A stretch of DNA of 64,000 nucleotides from the NCBI RefSeq assembly GCF_003024385.1, contig NZ_PVZN01000014.1, forward strand, positions 1-64,000. Direction: 5' to 3'. This document shows positions 25,245 through 33,853 of the stretch, piece after piece. The notes beneath the pieces are model-generated. The model was given only the letters and a program-made list of their open reading frames with translations. It did no database searches and was not told where the DNA came from. A program made the position numbers and the translations under genes. The stretch's first letter is position 1. Each line of letters starts with the position of its first letter. This DNA is from Pseudomonas sp. BBP2017 (GTDB taxonomy: Bacteria; Pseudomonadota; Gammaproteobacteria; Pseudomonadales; Pseudomonadaceae).

Positions 25245-26207
25245 ATGATGGACCTCACCCCTGACAACGACCAGGCAATGACCCGCGACAGCCTGTATGG
25301 CACCGCCGCCGAGAACACCTTTGCCGGGATCACCAGTTTCTCTCGTCGGCGTTACACACGCGACTTACGCGGCGTCGACGTGGTGGTCAGCGGCGTGCCG
25401 TTCGACACCGCTACCAGCAACCGCCCCGGCGCACGCTTCGGCCCGCGCGCCATACGCAGCGCTTCCGTGCAGCAGGCCTGGGCCCGTCACTGGCCATGGG
25501 AATTCGATCCGTTCGACCATCTGGCGGTGATCGACTACGGCGACTGTAACTTCGACTATGGCAGCCCGCAGACCATTCCAGACAGCATCCAGGCCCATGC
25601 CGAACAGATCCTCGAAGCCGGCTGCGCCATGCTCACCCTCGGCGGCGATCACTTCATCAGTTACCCGCTGCTCAAGGCCCATGCACGCAAACATGGCCCG
25701 CTGTCGCTGATCCACTTCGACGCCCACAGTGACACCTGGCCGTGTGAGGAGGGGGGCGGGCGCGTCGACCACGGCACGATGTTCTGGCACGCCGCTCGCG
25801 AAGGCCTGGTGGATCCGTCGCGCTCGGTGCAGATCGGCTTGCGTACCACCAATGACGACACCCAGGGCTTTGCCGTGCTGGATGCGCGCCAGGTGCATCA
25901 GCGTGGCTGTCAGGCGATCATCGAAGCGATCCGTCAGCGGGTCGGCGAGCATCCGGTGTACCTGACCTTCGATATCGACTGCCTCGACCCGGCTTACGCG
26001 CCAGGCACCGGTACCCCGGTATGTGGCGGGCTGACCACGGTGCAGGCGCTGGAGATAATCGGTGGCTTGCGCGGTATCAATTTGGTCGGCATGGATCTGG
26101 TGGAAGTCGCGCCGGCCTATGACCATGCCGATATCACCGCCCTGGCCGGGTCGACACTGGCCATGGAAATGCTCTGCCTGTATGCCGCCCGGCACAAGGT
26201 CGACTGA
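25245..26207 (+). CDS. speB: agmatinase (ureohydrolase)
   Basis: 320 residues of the arginase/agmatinase fold; hydrolyses agmatine to putrescine and urea. Both manganese-binding motifs are intact: GGDHFISYP, FDAHSDTW and DIDCLDPAYAPGTGTP. The N-terminal substrate loop VPFDTATSNRPGARFGPRAI is typical of agmatinases. GGAG precedes the tandem ATGATG start. It is co-transcribed with the polyamine-binding protein under the divergent LysR gene, so import or sensing and hydrolysis are linked. A guanidinobutyrase/propionase relative cannot be fully excluded, since Pseudomonas carries several such paralogues. Confidence 0.88.
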   Translation: MMDLTPDNDQAMTRDSLYGTAAENTFAGITSFSRRRYTRDLRGVDVVVSGVPFDTATSNRPGARFGPRAIRSASVQQAWARHWPWEFDPFDHLAVIDYGDCNFDYGSPQTIPDSIQAHAEQILEAGCAMLTLGGDHFISYPLLKAHARKHGPLSLIHFDAHSDTWPCEEGGGRVDHGTMFWHAAREGLVDPSRSVQIGLRTTNDDTQGFAVLDARQVHQRGCQAIIEAIRQRVGEHPVYLTFDIDCLDPAYAPGTGTPVCGGLTTVQALEIIGGLRGINLVGMDLVEVAPAYDHADITALAGSTLAMEMLCLYAARHKVD

Positions 26208-26318
26208 ACCGGACACAAAATGAATCACCTGTAGGAGAAATTGCGGTTTCCTGACGAACCTGACGCGCCTTAGGCTATCCAATGCTTGGGCGCGTCGTTT
26301 CGCGCAGGAGGTGTATTC

Positions 26319-26636
26319 GTGAACAGATCTGTGTTGAGTCTGGCAAGCCTGTCCCTGTGCCTGCTGTTACCGACCGCGCACGCTGACACGCGGTTGCAAT
26401 TGGCTGCCTCGCCGAACAATCCTTACAACAGCCCGATCATGCGCGCCAACCCCAACAGCCGTCAGGGCAGCGTGCAGGCCACGCCACCTGTGCGGGGGCC
26501 TTCGACCCAACCCATCCCGCGCCAGCCAACCCTGGAAAACCGCGGCATCGGCAATGGCGAAAACATGCGCCGTGAGCAGTCCACCCCGCAACTGGAACCC
26601 ACTCGACCGCCTCGCGAGTCGACTCGCACGCCTTGA
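26319..26636 (+). CDS. small secreted Pro/Asn/Arg-rich protein
   Basis: 105 residues starting at GTG with a perfect AGGAGG seven bases upstream. The signal peptide is LSLASLSLCLLLPTAHA. The mature part has low complexity: NNPYNSPIMRANPNSRQGS, then PPVRGPSTQPIPRQPTLENR and a tail ending TRPPRESTRTP. It looks intrinsically disordered and basic. It lies 20 bases before the PQQ sugar dehydrogenase and may share its transcript. No family recognised. Confidence 0.75.
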   Translation: MNRSVLSLASLSLCLLLPTAHADTRLQLAASPNNPYNSPIMRANPNSRQGSVQATPPVRGPSTQPIPRQPTLENRGIGNGENMRREQSTPQLEPTRPPRESTRTP

Positions 26637-26655
26637 TTCCTGGAAGGAAACACTG

Positions 26656-27804
26656 ATGTCCGCACGCACCTGGATTGCCACTCTGTTGACCGCGGCGCTG
26701 CTACCGCTGCCGGCCCATGCCGCTCCCGAGCGCACCTTCAAGAGCGAAGAGGGCAGCGTCAAGGTCAGTATCCTGGCCGAAGGCCTGAGCCATCCTTGGG
26801 CGTTGGCTTTTCTGCCGGATGGTAACGGCATACTGCTGACTGAGCGGGCAGGCAATTTGCGCATCGTCAGTAACGAAGGCAAGGTCGGTGCGCCACTGGG
26901 CGGTGTGCCCGAGGTGTGGGCCCAAGGGCAGGGTGGGTTGCTCGATGTCGTCCTGTCACCGACCTTCAAGCAGGACCGTATGGTTTACCTGAGTTATGCC
27001 GAGGGTGATGGCGAGGATGGGAAAGCCGGTACCGCTGTGGGCCGGGGGCGTTTGTCTGCCGACATGGCCGAGCTAGAAGATTTCGACGTGATCTTCCGCC
27101 AGCAGCCCAAGCTGTCGACAGGTCTGCACTTTGGCTCGCGGCTGGTGTTCGACCGTGACGGATACCTGTTCATTGCCCTGGGGGAAAACAACCAGCGTCC
27201 GACCTCCCAGGACCTGGACAAGCTGCAGGGCAAGGTGGTGCGCATCCTGCCGGACGGCACGGTGCCGAAGGACAATCCGTTTGTCGGCCAGGACAATGTC
27301 CGCCCCGAGATCTGGTCGTTCGGCCACCGTAATCAGCAGGGCGCAGCGCTCAACCCCTGGACCGGCGAGTTGTGGACCAACGAGCATGGCCCGCGTGGCG
27401 GTGACGAGATCAACATCCCTCTACCCGGTAAAAACTACGGCTGGCCACTCGCCACGCACGGTATCAATTATTCGCTGATGCCGATTCCCGAGGCCAAGGG
27501 CGAGCATGTCGATGGCATGGTCGACCCACACCATGTTTGGGAAAAATCGCCGGCCATCAGCGGCATGGCCTTTTACGACAACCCACGATTCAAACCCTGG
27601 GAACACAGTGTGTTTATCGGTGCCTTGGCGAGCCAGGAGTTGATTCGCCTGCAGCTCAATGGCGACAAGGTTGTCCACGAAGAGCGCCTGCTGGGAGAGC
27701 TCAATGCGCGGATTCGTGATGTGAGGGTGGGGCCGGATGGTTATCTGTACTTGCTGACGGATGCCGAGGAGGGTGCGCTGCTGAAAGTGGGGCTGGATCT
27801 GTAG
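26656..27804 (+). CDS. PQQ-dependent soluble aldose sugar dehydrogenase (YliI/Asd-type)
   Basis: 382 residues with a signal peptide (MSARTWIATLLTAALLPLPAHA), therefore periplasmic. Six-bladed beta-propeller of the GdhB/YliI family: LSHPWALAFLPDGNGILLTE, GLHFGSRLVFDRDGYLFIAL, SFGHRNQQGAALNPWTGELW, NEHGPRGGDEINIPLPGKNY and GWPLATHGINY are the PQQ- and calcium-binding blades. Oxidises aldoses to lactones, passing electrons to an external acceptor. The ATG at 26656 follows GGAAGGAAA; longer in-frame extension is discarded because it overlaps the upstream gene. Confidence 0.92.
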   Translation: MSARTWIATLLTAALLPLPAHAAPERTFKSEEGSVKVSILAEGLSHPWALAFLPDGNGILLTERAGNLRIVSNEGKVGAPLGGVPEVWAQGQGGLLDVVLSPTFKQDRMVYLSYAEGDGEDGKAGTAVGRGRLSADMAELEDFDVIFRQQPKLSTGLHFGSRLVFDRDGYLFIALGENNQRPTSQDLDKLQGKVVRILPDGTVPKDNPFVGQDNVRPEIWSFGHRNQQGAALNPWTGELWTNEHGPRGGDEINIPLPGKNYGWPLATHGINYSLMPIPEAKGEHVDGMVDPHHVWEKSPAISGMAFYDNPRFKPWEHSVFIGALASQELIRLQLNGDKVVHEERLLGELNARIRDVRVGPDGYLYLLTDAEEGALLKVGLDL

Positions 27805-27849
27805 AGCCCCGATTGCCAGAATGGAGCCCTTTGACCTTAGGCGCCTTTC

Positions 27850-28968
27850 ATGACCTGCTTCACCGAGCAGTCCCCCCTGCAGCTCTACCAGCAGGCCATC
27901 GAACGCGATGGCTTTGTCAGCGACCCGGCTCAGCTGCAAGCTGCCAGTGCTTTGCAATGCTGTTTTGAGGCCCTGCAACGTGGCGAAACTCCGCAGGGCG
28001 TCTATCTCTGGGGTCCGGTGGGGCGCGGCAAGACCTGGTTGATGGATCAGTTCCACCGCTGCTTGCAGGTGCCGGCCCGGCGTCAGCACTTTCACCACTT
28101 CATGCGCTGGGTGCACCAACGCCTGTTCCAGCTCAATGGCACCGCCGATCCCTTGCACGCCCTGGCCTGGTCCCTGGCCGAAGAGATCCGGGTGCTGTGC
28201 TTCGATGAACTGTTCGTCAACGATATTGGTGACGCGATCATTCTCGGGCGTCTGTTCCAGGTGCTGTTCGAGGCTGGCGTGGTGATTGTCGCCACCTCCA
28301 ACCAGCCACCCGGCCAGTTGTATCGCGATGGCTTCAATCGTGAGCGCTTCCTGCCGGCGATTACCGCCATCGAACAGCACATGCAGGTGCAGGCAGTGGT
28401 CGGTGAGCAGGACCACCGCCTGCATCCAGGCGTCGCGCAGCAGCGTTACTGGGTGCGTGAGCCCGGCCAGCCCGAAGCCCTGGGTGGAGTCTTTGCCCAG
28501 CTGCGCGGTGAACAGCCCTGCTGCGATAAGCCCTTGCCAGTGGGGTCGCGGCAGATACAGGTAGTGCAACGCAGCGATACGGTGATCTGGTGCCGCTACG
28601 CCGGGTTGTGCGAGCAGCCTTTGGCCGCCATGGATTTCATGGCGCTGTGCGACAGTTTCACCGCCATCCTGTTGGGAGAGGTACCCGCTCTGGGCGCTCG
28701 CCAGCGGCCAGCGAAGATTGCCCGGGGCACTGAGGATGCGGCCAGCCGTGTGCTGGCTGGCGACCGGGAGTTGCCGCAGTTATCGGTGCATGATGACAGC
28801 GTGCGGCGATTCATCGCGTTGGTCGATGAATGTTACGACCGTCGGGTCGCCCTGTACCTGGAAGCCGAAGTCCCTCTCGAAGCGCTCTACACTCAAGGGT
28901 ATCTGGAGTTCCCGTTCCGGCGCACCCTCAGCCGTTTGCGGGAGATGCAACTGCAACGCTTCTGTTGA
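27850..28968 (+). CDS. AFG1/ZapE-family ATPase (ZapE paralogue)
   Basis: 372-residue P-loop ATPase: Walker A GPVGRGKTWLMDQF, Walker B VLCFDELFVNDIGD, sensor-1 VIVATSNQPPGQLYRDG and the downstream arginine region NRERFLPAI. ZapE acts on the FtsZ ring in E. coli and Afg1 in membrane-protein quality control. The usual pseudomonad zapE sits next to the rplM-rpsI/ccm area, so this copy, between a sugar dehydrogenase and a DinB-like gene, is probably a second, diverged paralogue. ZapE identity is not proven. Starts 45 bases after the dehydrogenase stop, 11 bases before the DinB-like gene. Confidence 0.82.
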   Translation: MTCFTEQSPLQLYQQAIERDGFVSDPAQLQAASALQCCFEALQRGETPQGVYLWGPVGRGKTWLMDQFHRCLQVPARRQHFHHFMRWVHQRLFQLNGTADPLHALAWSLAEEIRVLCFDELFVNDIGDAIILGRLFQVLFEAGVVIVATSNQPPGQLYRDGFNRERFLPAITAIEQHMQVQAVVGEQDHRLHPGVAQQRYWVREPGQPEALGGVFAQLRGEQPCCDKPLPVGSRQIQVVQRSDTVIWCRYAGLCEQPLAAMDFMALCDSFTAILLGEVPALGARQRPAKIARGTEDAASRVLAGDRELPQLSVHDDSVRRFIALVDECYDRRVALYLEAEVPLEALYTQGYLEFPFRRTLSRLREMQLQRFC

Positions 28969-28979
28969 AGGAGTCGAAA

Positions 28980-29561
28980 ATGCAGCCGCTTTCGCACCAT
29001 TTGCTGACCATGGCCTACCACAATGGTTGGGCCAACCACAGGCTCTACAAGGCCTGCCTGCAGTTGAGCGAGGACGAGTTCGTGGCGCCGCGCTGCAGTT
29101 TTTTCGGGTCGATCAAGGCCACACTCAATCACATCCTCACGGTGGACTGGTTCTATCTCAACGCGCTGGAGTCAGAGCAGCGTGGCGAGGCGCCGGAGAC
29201 GGACATTGAGCGTTTCTTCGAGCCTGAAGAGCCGTTTTCCAACTGTGAGGCGCTCAGAGAAGAACAGGCCCAGGCCGATCACCGGCTGATTGCCTACTGC
29301 AGCCAACTGCAAGATGACCAGTTACAGCGTTACGTGAGCATCGTGCGTCCGGACTGGGTCCAGCGAGAACAACGATTGCGACTGTTGTCCCACCTGTTTG
29401 AGCACCAGATTCATCACCGCGGGCAGGTACACGCCATGCTCAGTGACACCTCGGTGAAACCACCACAACTGGACGAATTTTTCTGCGAAGACGAAGCGCA
29501 CCTGCGCGCCCGGGACTTTGCCGAACTGGGCTGGACCGAAGCACAAATCTGGGGGCGCTAG
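28980..29561 (+). CDS. DinB-family metal-dependent protein
   Basis: 193 residues, four-helix DinB/YfiT fold. Candidate metal triad: His in ATLNHILTVDWFY plus two in FEHQIHHRGQVHAM. It also has the N-terminal MAYHNGWANHRLYKAC motif of the family. Members are thiol or thiol-glutathione transferases or of unknown function. Start ATG at 28980 preceded by AAGGAG. Eleven bases after the ZapE-like gene, so probably one transcript. It converges on the YqaA-type gene with a four-base overlap. Confidence 0.85.
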   Translation: MQPLSHHLLTMAYHNGWANHRLYKACLQLSEDEFVAPRCSFFGSIKATLNHILTVDWFYLNALESEQRGEAPETDIERFFEPEEPFSNCEALREEQAQADHRLIAYCSQLQDDQLQRYVSIVRPDWVQREQRLRLLSHLFEHQIHHRGQVHAMLSDTSVKPPQLDEFFCEDEAHLRARDFAELGWTEAQIWGR

Positions 29562-29992
29562 CGCCCCAGCCAGCCTAGGGTCAGCAGGGCCAGCACAGCG
29601 TAACGCCCGGCTTTGGCAATCGTGACCAGCACGACGAAGCGCCAGAAAGGTTCGCGCATGATTCCGGCGATCAGGGTCAACGGGTCGCCGATTACCGGCA
29701 TCCAGCTCAGCAGCAGTGACCACTGGCCATAGCGCTGGTAGCGTTGCTGCGCCTTGTCCAGTTGCGCCTGCTTGAAGGGAAACCAGCGCCGGTCACGCAG
29801 GTGTTCGATCCCGCGGCCCAACAGCCAGTTGACGATCGAGCCCAGTACATTACCGGTGGTGGCGATCAGCAGCAGGCTGAACACAGCCTGTGGATCGTGC
29901 AGCAGCAAACCCACCAGCACGGCTTCCGATTGCAGCGGCAACAGGGTCGCTGCGCCAAAGGCGCTGAGAAACAGCGCCCACTCGTTCAACAT
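29558..29992 (-). CDS. YqaA-family (DedA-like) membrane protein
   Basis: 144 residues, about four membrane helices, matching the YqaA subgroup of the SNARE-associated/DedA proteins. Signature SEAVLVGLLL near the N-terminus, TGNVLGSIVNWLLGRG in the middle and SWMPVIGDPLTLIAGIMRE, the re-entrant-loop motif, near the C-terminus. Probable lipid or small-solute transporter fold; substrate unknown. It starts ten bases before the DUF411 stop on the same strand. Confidence 0.85.
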   Translation of the reverse strand: MLNEWALFLSAFGAATLLPLQSEAVLVGLLLHDPQAVFSLLLIATTGNVLGSIVNWLLGRGIEHLRDRRWFPFKQAQLDKAQQRYQRYGQWSLLLSWMPVIGDPLTLIAGIMREPFWRFVVLVTIAKAGRYAVLALLTLGWLGR

Positions 29993-30002
29993 TGCGCGCT
30001 GA

Positions 30003-30431
30003 TCAGTAGTTGGCGACCACTTCGTCGCGCCCGTTCTGGGTCAGGCCGATCACCTGGTAGGCATCCTTGTGGTCACCCATTTCCATGCCGGGCGAGCCCA
30101 TCGGCATACCCGGTACCGCGAGGCCGCGCAAGTCGGAGCGCTTGGCAAGCAGTTTGACCTGTTCAGCCGGCACATGGCCCTCGACGAACTTGCCGTCGAT
30201 CACCCCGGTGTGGCACGAGGCCAGGCGTGGCGCCACCCCCAGACGCTGCTTGACCGCACTCATGTTCGGCTCGACATGATCGTTGACGGTGAAACCGTTG
30301 TCGCGCAGGTGGCTGATCCACTCCTTGCAGCAGCCGCAGTTGGGGTCGCGGTAGACATCGATGGTTTGTCCGGCCTGGGCCAGGGTGCTCAGGGCCAGCA
30401 GGCCGAAGGCGACGATTTTCTTGCTCAACAT
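30003..30431 (-). CDS. DUF411 metal-binding periplasmic protein
   Basis: 142 residues with a signal peptide ending AQA (about residue 20). DUF411 signature: YRDPNCGCCKEWISHL near the N-terminus, LASCHTGVIDGKFVEGHVPA in the middle, then the Met-rich GLAVPGMPMGSPGMEMG, all potential copper ligands. DUF411 genes commonly sit in copper-resistance clusters. Here it follows the wreck of copA and copB and is itself intact. It may keep a copper-buffering role on its own. Confidence 0.88.
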   Translation of the reverse strand: MLSKKIVAFGLLALSTLAQAGQTIDVYRDPNCGCCKEWISHLRDNGFTVNDHVEPNMSAVKQRLGVAPRLASCHTGVIDGKFVEGHVPAEQVKLLAKRSDLRGLAVPGMPMGSPGMEMGDHKDAYQVIGLTQNGRDEVVANY

Positions 30432-30446
30432 GGTACTTCTCCAATA

Positions 30447-31128
30447 CTAGAAACGCAGGCGGACACCGATCTCACTGTCGGCCAGGCCACAGCCCTGCTC
30501 GCGGCTGGCATCGTTACGGCCATAGAAGTTGGCTTCCAGCGACGGTTCGAGAATCCAACGGTTGCTCAGCAGGATAGCGTAACTGCTCTCCAGGCGCGGC
30601 GCGGTTTGTTGCCGCTCACCCAGGTAGGCGGTGGCTTCCAGCTCCAGGCCGTAGAGTGGCATGCCCCTAGAGCGCTTGCAGTTCGGCCTTGTGGGTCACG
30701 CCTTGTTCACATTCACCTTCGGTACGCAGCCAGAGGCGATCGATATCGCCGCCGATCCAGGCGTTGGCGTTCCAGTTCAGGGCACTGCTGCTGTCGAAGT
30801 TCTGATACTCGAGCTGTTCGACAATCACCGCCCAATTGACTTGCCGATCATGCACCTGATGACCGGGGAGGGGCGGGAAGGCGGCGCGGCGGTCGGCTAC
30901 AGTGATCGACCGCAACGGTGTGCGCGGTGTGTCCTGCGCTTGGCCGTGTCCCATGGCATTGTTGTCCATGCCGGCGTGGTCCATCGGGGGTTGGGGCATG
31001 CTGTCGTGGTTCATGCTGCCATGGTTCATGGCGCAATGATCCATGCCCTGGGCCCGGACTTCCTCACTGGCCAACAGCGCGAGCAGCGCCAGGCTGACCA
31101 ACAGGGGACGGGTGAGTACTTCATTCAT
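30447..31128 (-). pseudogene. copB: copB (outer-membrane copper resistance protein), deleted remnant
   Basis: The 5' part (31128-30667) encodes a signal peptide, a Met/His-rich region (MDHCAMNHGSMNHDSM...) and the first CopB barrel strands (WNANAWIGGDIDRLWLRTEG) before a stop after AELQAL. The 3' part (from 30662, another frame) resumes CopB at LYGLELEATAYLGERQQTA and runs through NRWILEPSLEANFYGRND to GLADSEIGVRLRF. Roughly 40 residues are missing at the join, and the expected C-terminal about 30 residues are also absent or fused away. The start overlaps the copA remnant by four bases (ATGA), preserving the ancestral operon. Confidence 0.87.
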
Positions 31129-31462
31129 CGACGCGTACCTCGCGGAACATGCCCATCTGCAGGTGGTAAAGCAGGTGGTAGTGGTAGGCCCAGCGCCCCA
31201 GAGCGTTGGCGCTGACCCGGTAGCTGCGGCGACTGCCGGGCGGAATGTCGAGGGTGTGTTTGCGCACCTGGAAGCGCCCGTGTTCGTCTTCCAGGTCGCT
31301 CCACAGACCGTGCAGGTGAATCGGTTGGGCCATCATGGTGTCGTTGACCGGGGTGATGCGCAGGCGCTCGCCGTAGCGCAAGCGAAGCCTTTGACGAAGG
31401 TACGGCGAGTCGGGTTTGCAAGCATGGGGTTGCCAATCCATAAGCGAGGGTGGCATGACCAT
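31125..31462 (-). pseudogene. copA: copA (multicopper oxidase), 3' remnant
   Basis: Only about 100 C-terminal residues of the CopA copper oxidase survive: LRYGERLRITPVNDTMMAQP, IHLHGLWSDLEDE, FQVRKHTLDIPPGSRRSYR and WAYHYHLLYHLQMGMFREVR. About 500 residues including the Tat signal and the first two cupredoxin domains are gone. The type-1 copper motif, normally HCHxxxH, reads HYHLLYH, so the Cys ligand is replaced by Tyr. The first about 20 residues before RLRLRYGE match nothing I know and probably represent junction sequence. Confidence 0.88.
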
Positions 31463-31632
31463 AGCGAGCGACGACTGTCAGAAATCTGAGCGGCAGATTA
31501 CAGATTTGTCAGGCACACTGATCATCCTGTCTGCGCTGAGGTGTTGTGCTGGATAGCGTGTGCGCTGCTTTGCGGCTGCTCCATCCTGCGTTAGCCTTGA
31601 GCGGTATATGCCATTGGGGGCACGGAGTATCC

Positions 31633-32379
31633 ATGGATAAAGTCATTGTGATCACTGGCGCCAGTCGTGGCATTGGCGCCGCGACTGCACACCTGGCGGC
31701 TCGTGAAGGGTATCGCATCTGCATCAACTATCTGAGTGACGACGAGGCTGCCCAGCGGGTGCTGGCCGAGGTCCGCGAATTGGGCGCCGAGGCCATCACG
31801 GTCAAAGCCGACGTTAGTGTCGAAGACGAGATCATTCACCTGTTTCAGCGGGTCGATGCTGAGCTTGGGCCAGTGACCGCGCTGGTCAACAATGCAGGGA
31901 CCATCGGCCAGAAGAGTCAGCTTGAGCATATGTCGGAGTTCCGCCTGCTCAAGTTGATGAAGACCAACGTGGTCGGGCCGATGCTCTGTAGCAAGCATGC
32001 CGTGCAGCGGATGTCGAAGCGCCACGGCGGGCAGGGTGGGAGCATCGTCAACGTGTCGTCGGTGGCCGCGCGGCTGGGTTCGCCGAACGAGTATGTCGAC
32101 TACGCGGCTTCCAAAGGGGCGTTGGACACCTTCACCCAGGGCCTGGCCAAGGAAGTTGCCGGTGACGGCATCCGCGTCAATGCTGTGCGCCCAGGCTACA
32201 TATTCACGGACTTCCATGCCCTTAGCGGCGACCCTGAGCGTGTCAGCAAGCTTGAACCGGGCATCCCCATGGGCCGTGGTGGTCAGGCAGAGGAGGTGGC
32301 CGAGGCGATTATCTGGCTGTTGTCCGACAAGGCCTCGTACTCCACAGGCAGCTTCATCGACTTGGGCGGCGGGCGCTGA
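31633..32379 (+). CDS. SDR-family NAD(P)-dependent oxidoreductase
   Basis: 248 residues, classical short-chain dehydrogenase. Cofactor motif TGASRGIGAAT, structural NNAG (LVNNAGTIG), catalytic Ser in VNVSSVAARLG and YxxxK as YVDYAASKGAL, then VRPGYIFTDFHA. The start ATG at 31633 has CGGAG upstream. Resembles glucose-1-dehydrogenase/3-oxoacyl-reductase-like sugar or keto reductases; substrate unknown. Convergent with the MocR-type regulator. Confidence 0.88.
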   Translation: MDKVIVITGASRGIGAATAHLAAREGYRICINYLSDDEAAQRVLAEVRELGAEAITVKADVSVEDEIIHLFQRVDAELGPVTALVNNAGTIGQKSQLEHMSEFRLLKLMKTNVVGPMLCSKHAVQRMSKRHGGQGGSIVNVSSVAARLGSPNEYVDYAASKGALDTFTQGLAKEVAGDGIRVNAVRPGYIFTDFHALSGDPERVSKLEPGIPMGRGGQAEEVAEAIIWLLSDKASYSTGSFIDLGGGR

Positions 32380-32403
32380 GCCTGCCCCCACACTGTCGGG
32401 CGC

Positions 32404-33816
32404 TCAGAACGAGCGCACGATTCTGCCCAGGGTCTCCATGGCTTGTTCCGATTGCTCGGTCCATGGGCTGCCGTAGTTCAGACGGATACAGTTGCGAAAG
32501 CGCTGGGTCGGCGAAAAGATCGGCCCGGGCGCGATGCTGATGCCCTGGGCCAGGGCCATCTGGAACAGCTTGAGCGAATTCATTTGCTCCGGCAGCTCCA
32601 GCCACAGGAAGTAACCACCCGACGGGTGACTGACCCGGGTCTGCGCCGGGAAGTGCCGGGCAATGGCGGCAAGCATGGCGCTCTGCTGCTCTTCCAGGGC
32701 ATAGCGCAGTCTGCGCAGATGCCGATCGTAACCGCCGTGCTGCAGGTAGTCGGCGATCGCCGCCTGGGCCGGCATTGAGGCGCACAACGAGGTCATCAGT
32801 TTCAGCCGTTCGATTTTCTGTGCATAGCGCCCGGCCGCCACCCAGCCGATCCGGTAGCCCGGTGCCAGACTCTTGGAGAAGGAGCCGCAGTGCATCACCA
32901 GGCCATCGGTGTCGAAAGCCTTGGCCGGTTTTGGCGCCTGCTGGGCGTAGTACAGCTCGGCATAGACATCGTCTTCGATCAGCGGTACCTGATGCTGGCG
33001 CAGCAGTTCGACCAGCTGCTGTTTTTTCTCCTCCGGCATGCTCGCGCCCACCGGGTTCTGGAAGTTGGTCATGCACCAGACAGCTTTGACCGGATGCTTG
33101 GCCAGGGTCTGCGCCAACACGCCAAGGTCGATACCTTCGCGCGGGTGCACGGGGATCTCCACAGCCTTCAGTTTGAGCCGTTCAAGCACCTGCAGACAGG
33201 CGTAGAAAGCGGGTGCCTCGATTGCTACCAGGTCACCCGGTTCGGTCACCGCCTGCAGACACAGGTTCAATGCTTCCAGTGCGCCATTGGTGATCAGCAG
33301 CTCCTCCATCGGCAACATCAGCCCGCCGACCATGTAGCGCAGGGCAATCTGCCGACGCAGTTGCGGGTTGCCCGGCGACAGGTCGGTGACCACCATACGC
33401 GGATCCATCTCGCGGCTGGCGCTGGCCATGGAACGGGCCAGGCGTGGCAGCGGGAACAGGTGGGGGCTGGGGAAGGCCGAGCCGAACGCGACGGTCTGTG
33501 GGTCCTTGATCGAGTCGAGAATCGAGAACACCAGCTCACTGACATCCACCTCGGTGGATTCGCTCGCTTGCTCGATGATCTGCGGTTCGCTAAACTGCCG
33601 CGGCGCATGGGCGTTGACGAAATAGCCCGAGCGCGGTCGCGCGCGGATCAGTCCGCGGCGCTCCAGCAGGTAATAGGCCTGGAACACCGTGGACGGGCTG
33701 ACCCCGTGGGTCTGGCTGGCATAGCGCACCGATGGCACTCGCTGGCCAGGGCCCAGGACCCCGGAGCGAATCAGTTCGGCAATGTCGTCGGCGAATTTTT
33801 CGTAGCGTTTCATCAT
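32404..33816 (-). CDS. MocR-type GntR/aminotransferase transcriptional regulator
   Basis: 470 residues: N-terminal GntR winged helix (about 1-75, LIRSGVLGPGQRVPSVRYAS, GVSPSTVFQAYYLLERRGLI) joined to a fold-type-I aminotransferase domain. The PLP Lys lies in HCGSFSKSLAPGYRIGW, and the IEDDVYAELYY and NFQNPVGASM motifs are present. Such proteins sense PLP or amino acids. No divergent partner gene is adjacent: upstream is ccoG on the same strand. Tandem ATGs at the start leave a one-codon ambiguity. Confidence 0.9.
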   Translation of the reverse strand: MMKRYEKFADDIAELIRSGVLGPGQRVPSVRYASQTHGVSPSTVFQAYYLLERRGLIRARPRSGYFVNAHAPRQFSEPQIIEQASESTEVDVSELVFSILDSIKDPQTVAFGSAFPSPHLFPLPRLARSMASASREMDPRMVVTDLSPGNPQLRRQIALRYMVGGLMLPMEELLITNGALEALNLCLQAVTEPGDLVAIEAPAFYACLQVLERLKLKAVEIPVHPREGIDLGVLAQTLAKHPVKAVWCMTNFQNPVGASMPEEKKQQLVELLRQHQVPLIEDDVYAELYYAQQAPKPAKAFDTDGLVMHCGSFSKSLAPGYRIGWVAAGRYAQKIERLKLMTSLCASMPAQAAIADYLQHGGYDRHLRRLRYALEEQQSAMLAAIARHFPAQTRVSHPSGGYFLWLELPEQMNSLKLFQMALAQGISIAPGPIFSPTQRFRNCIRLNYGSPWTEQSEQAMETLGRIVRSF

Positions 33817-33853
33817 GGCTCAGGACGTTTCGACTGCTGCGAAGTGTATGTGA

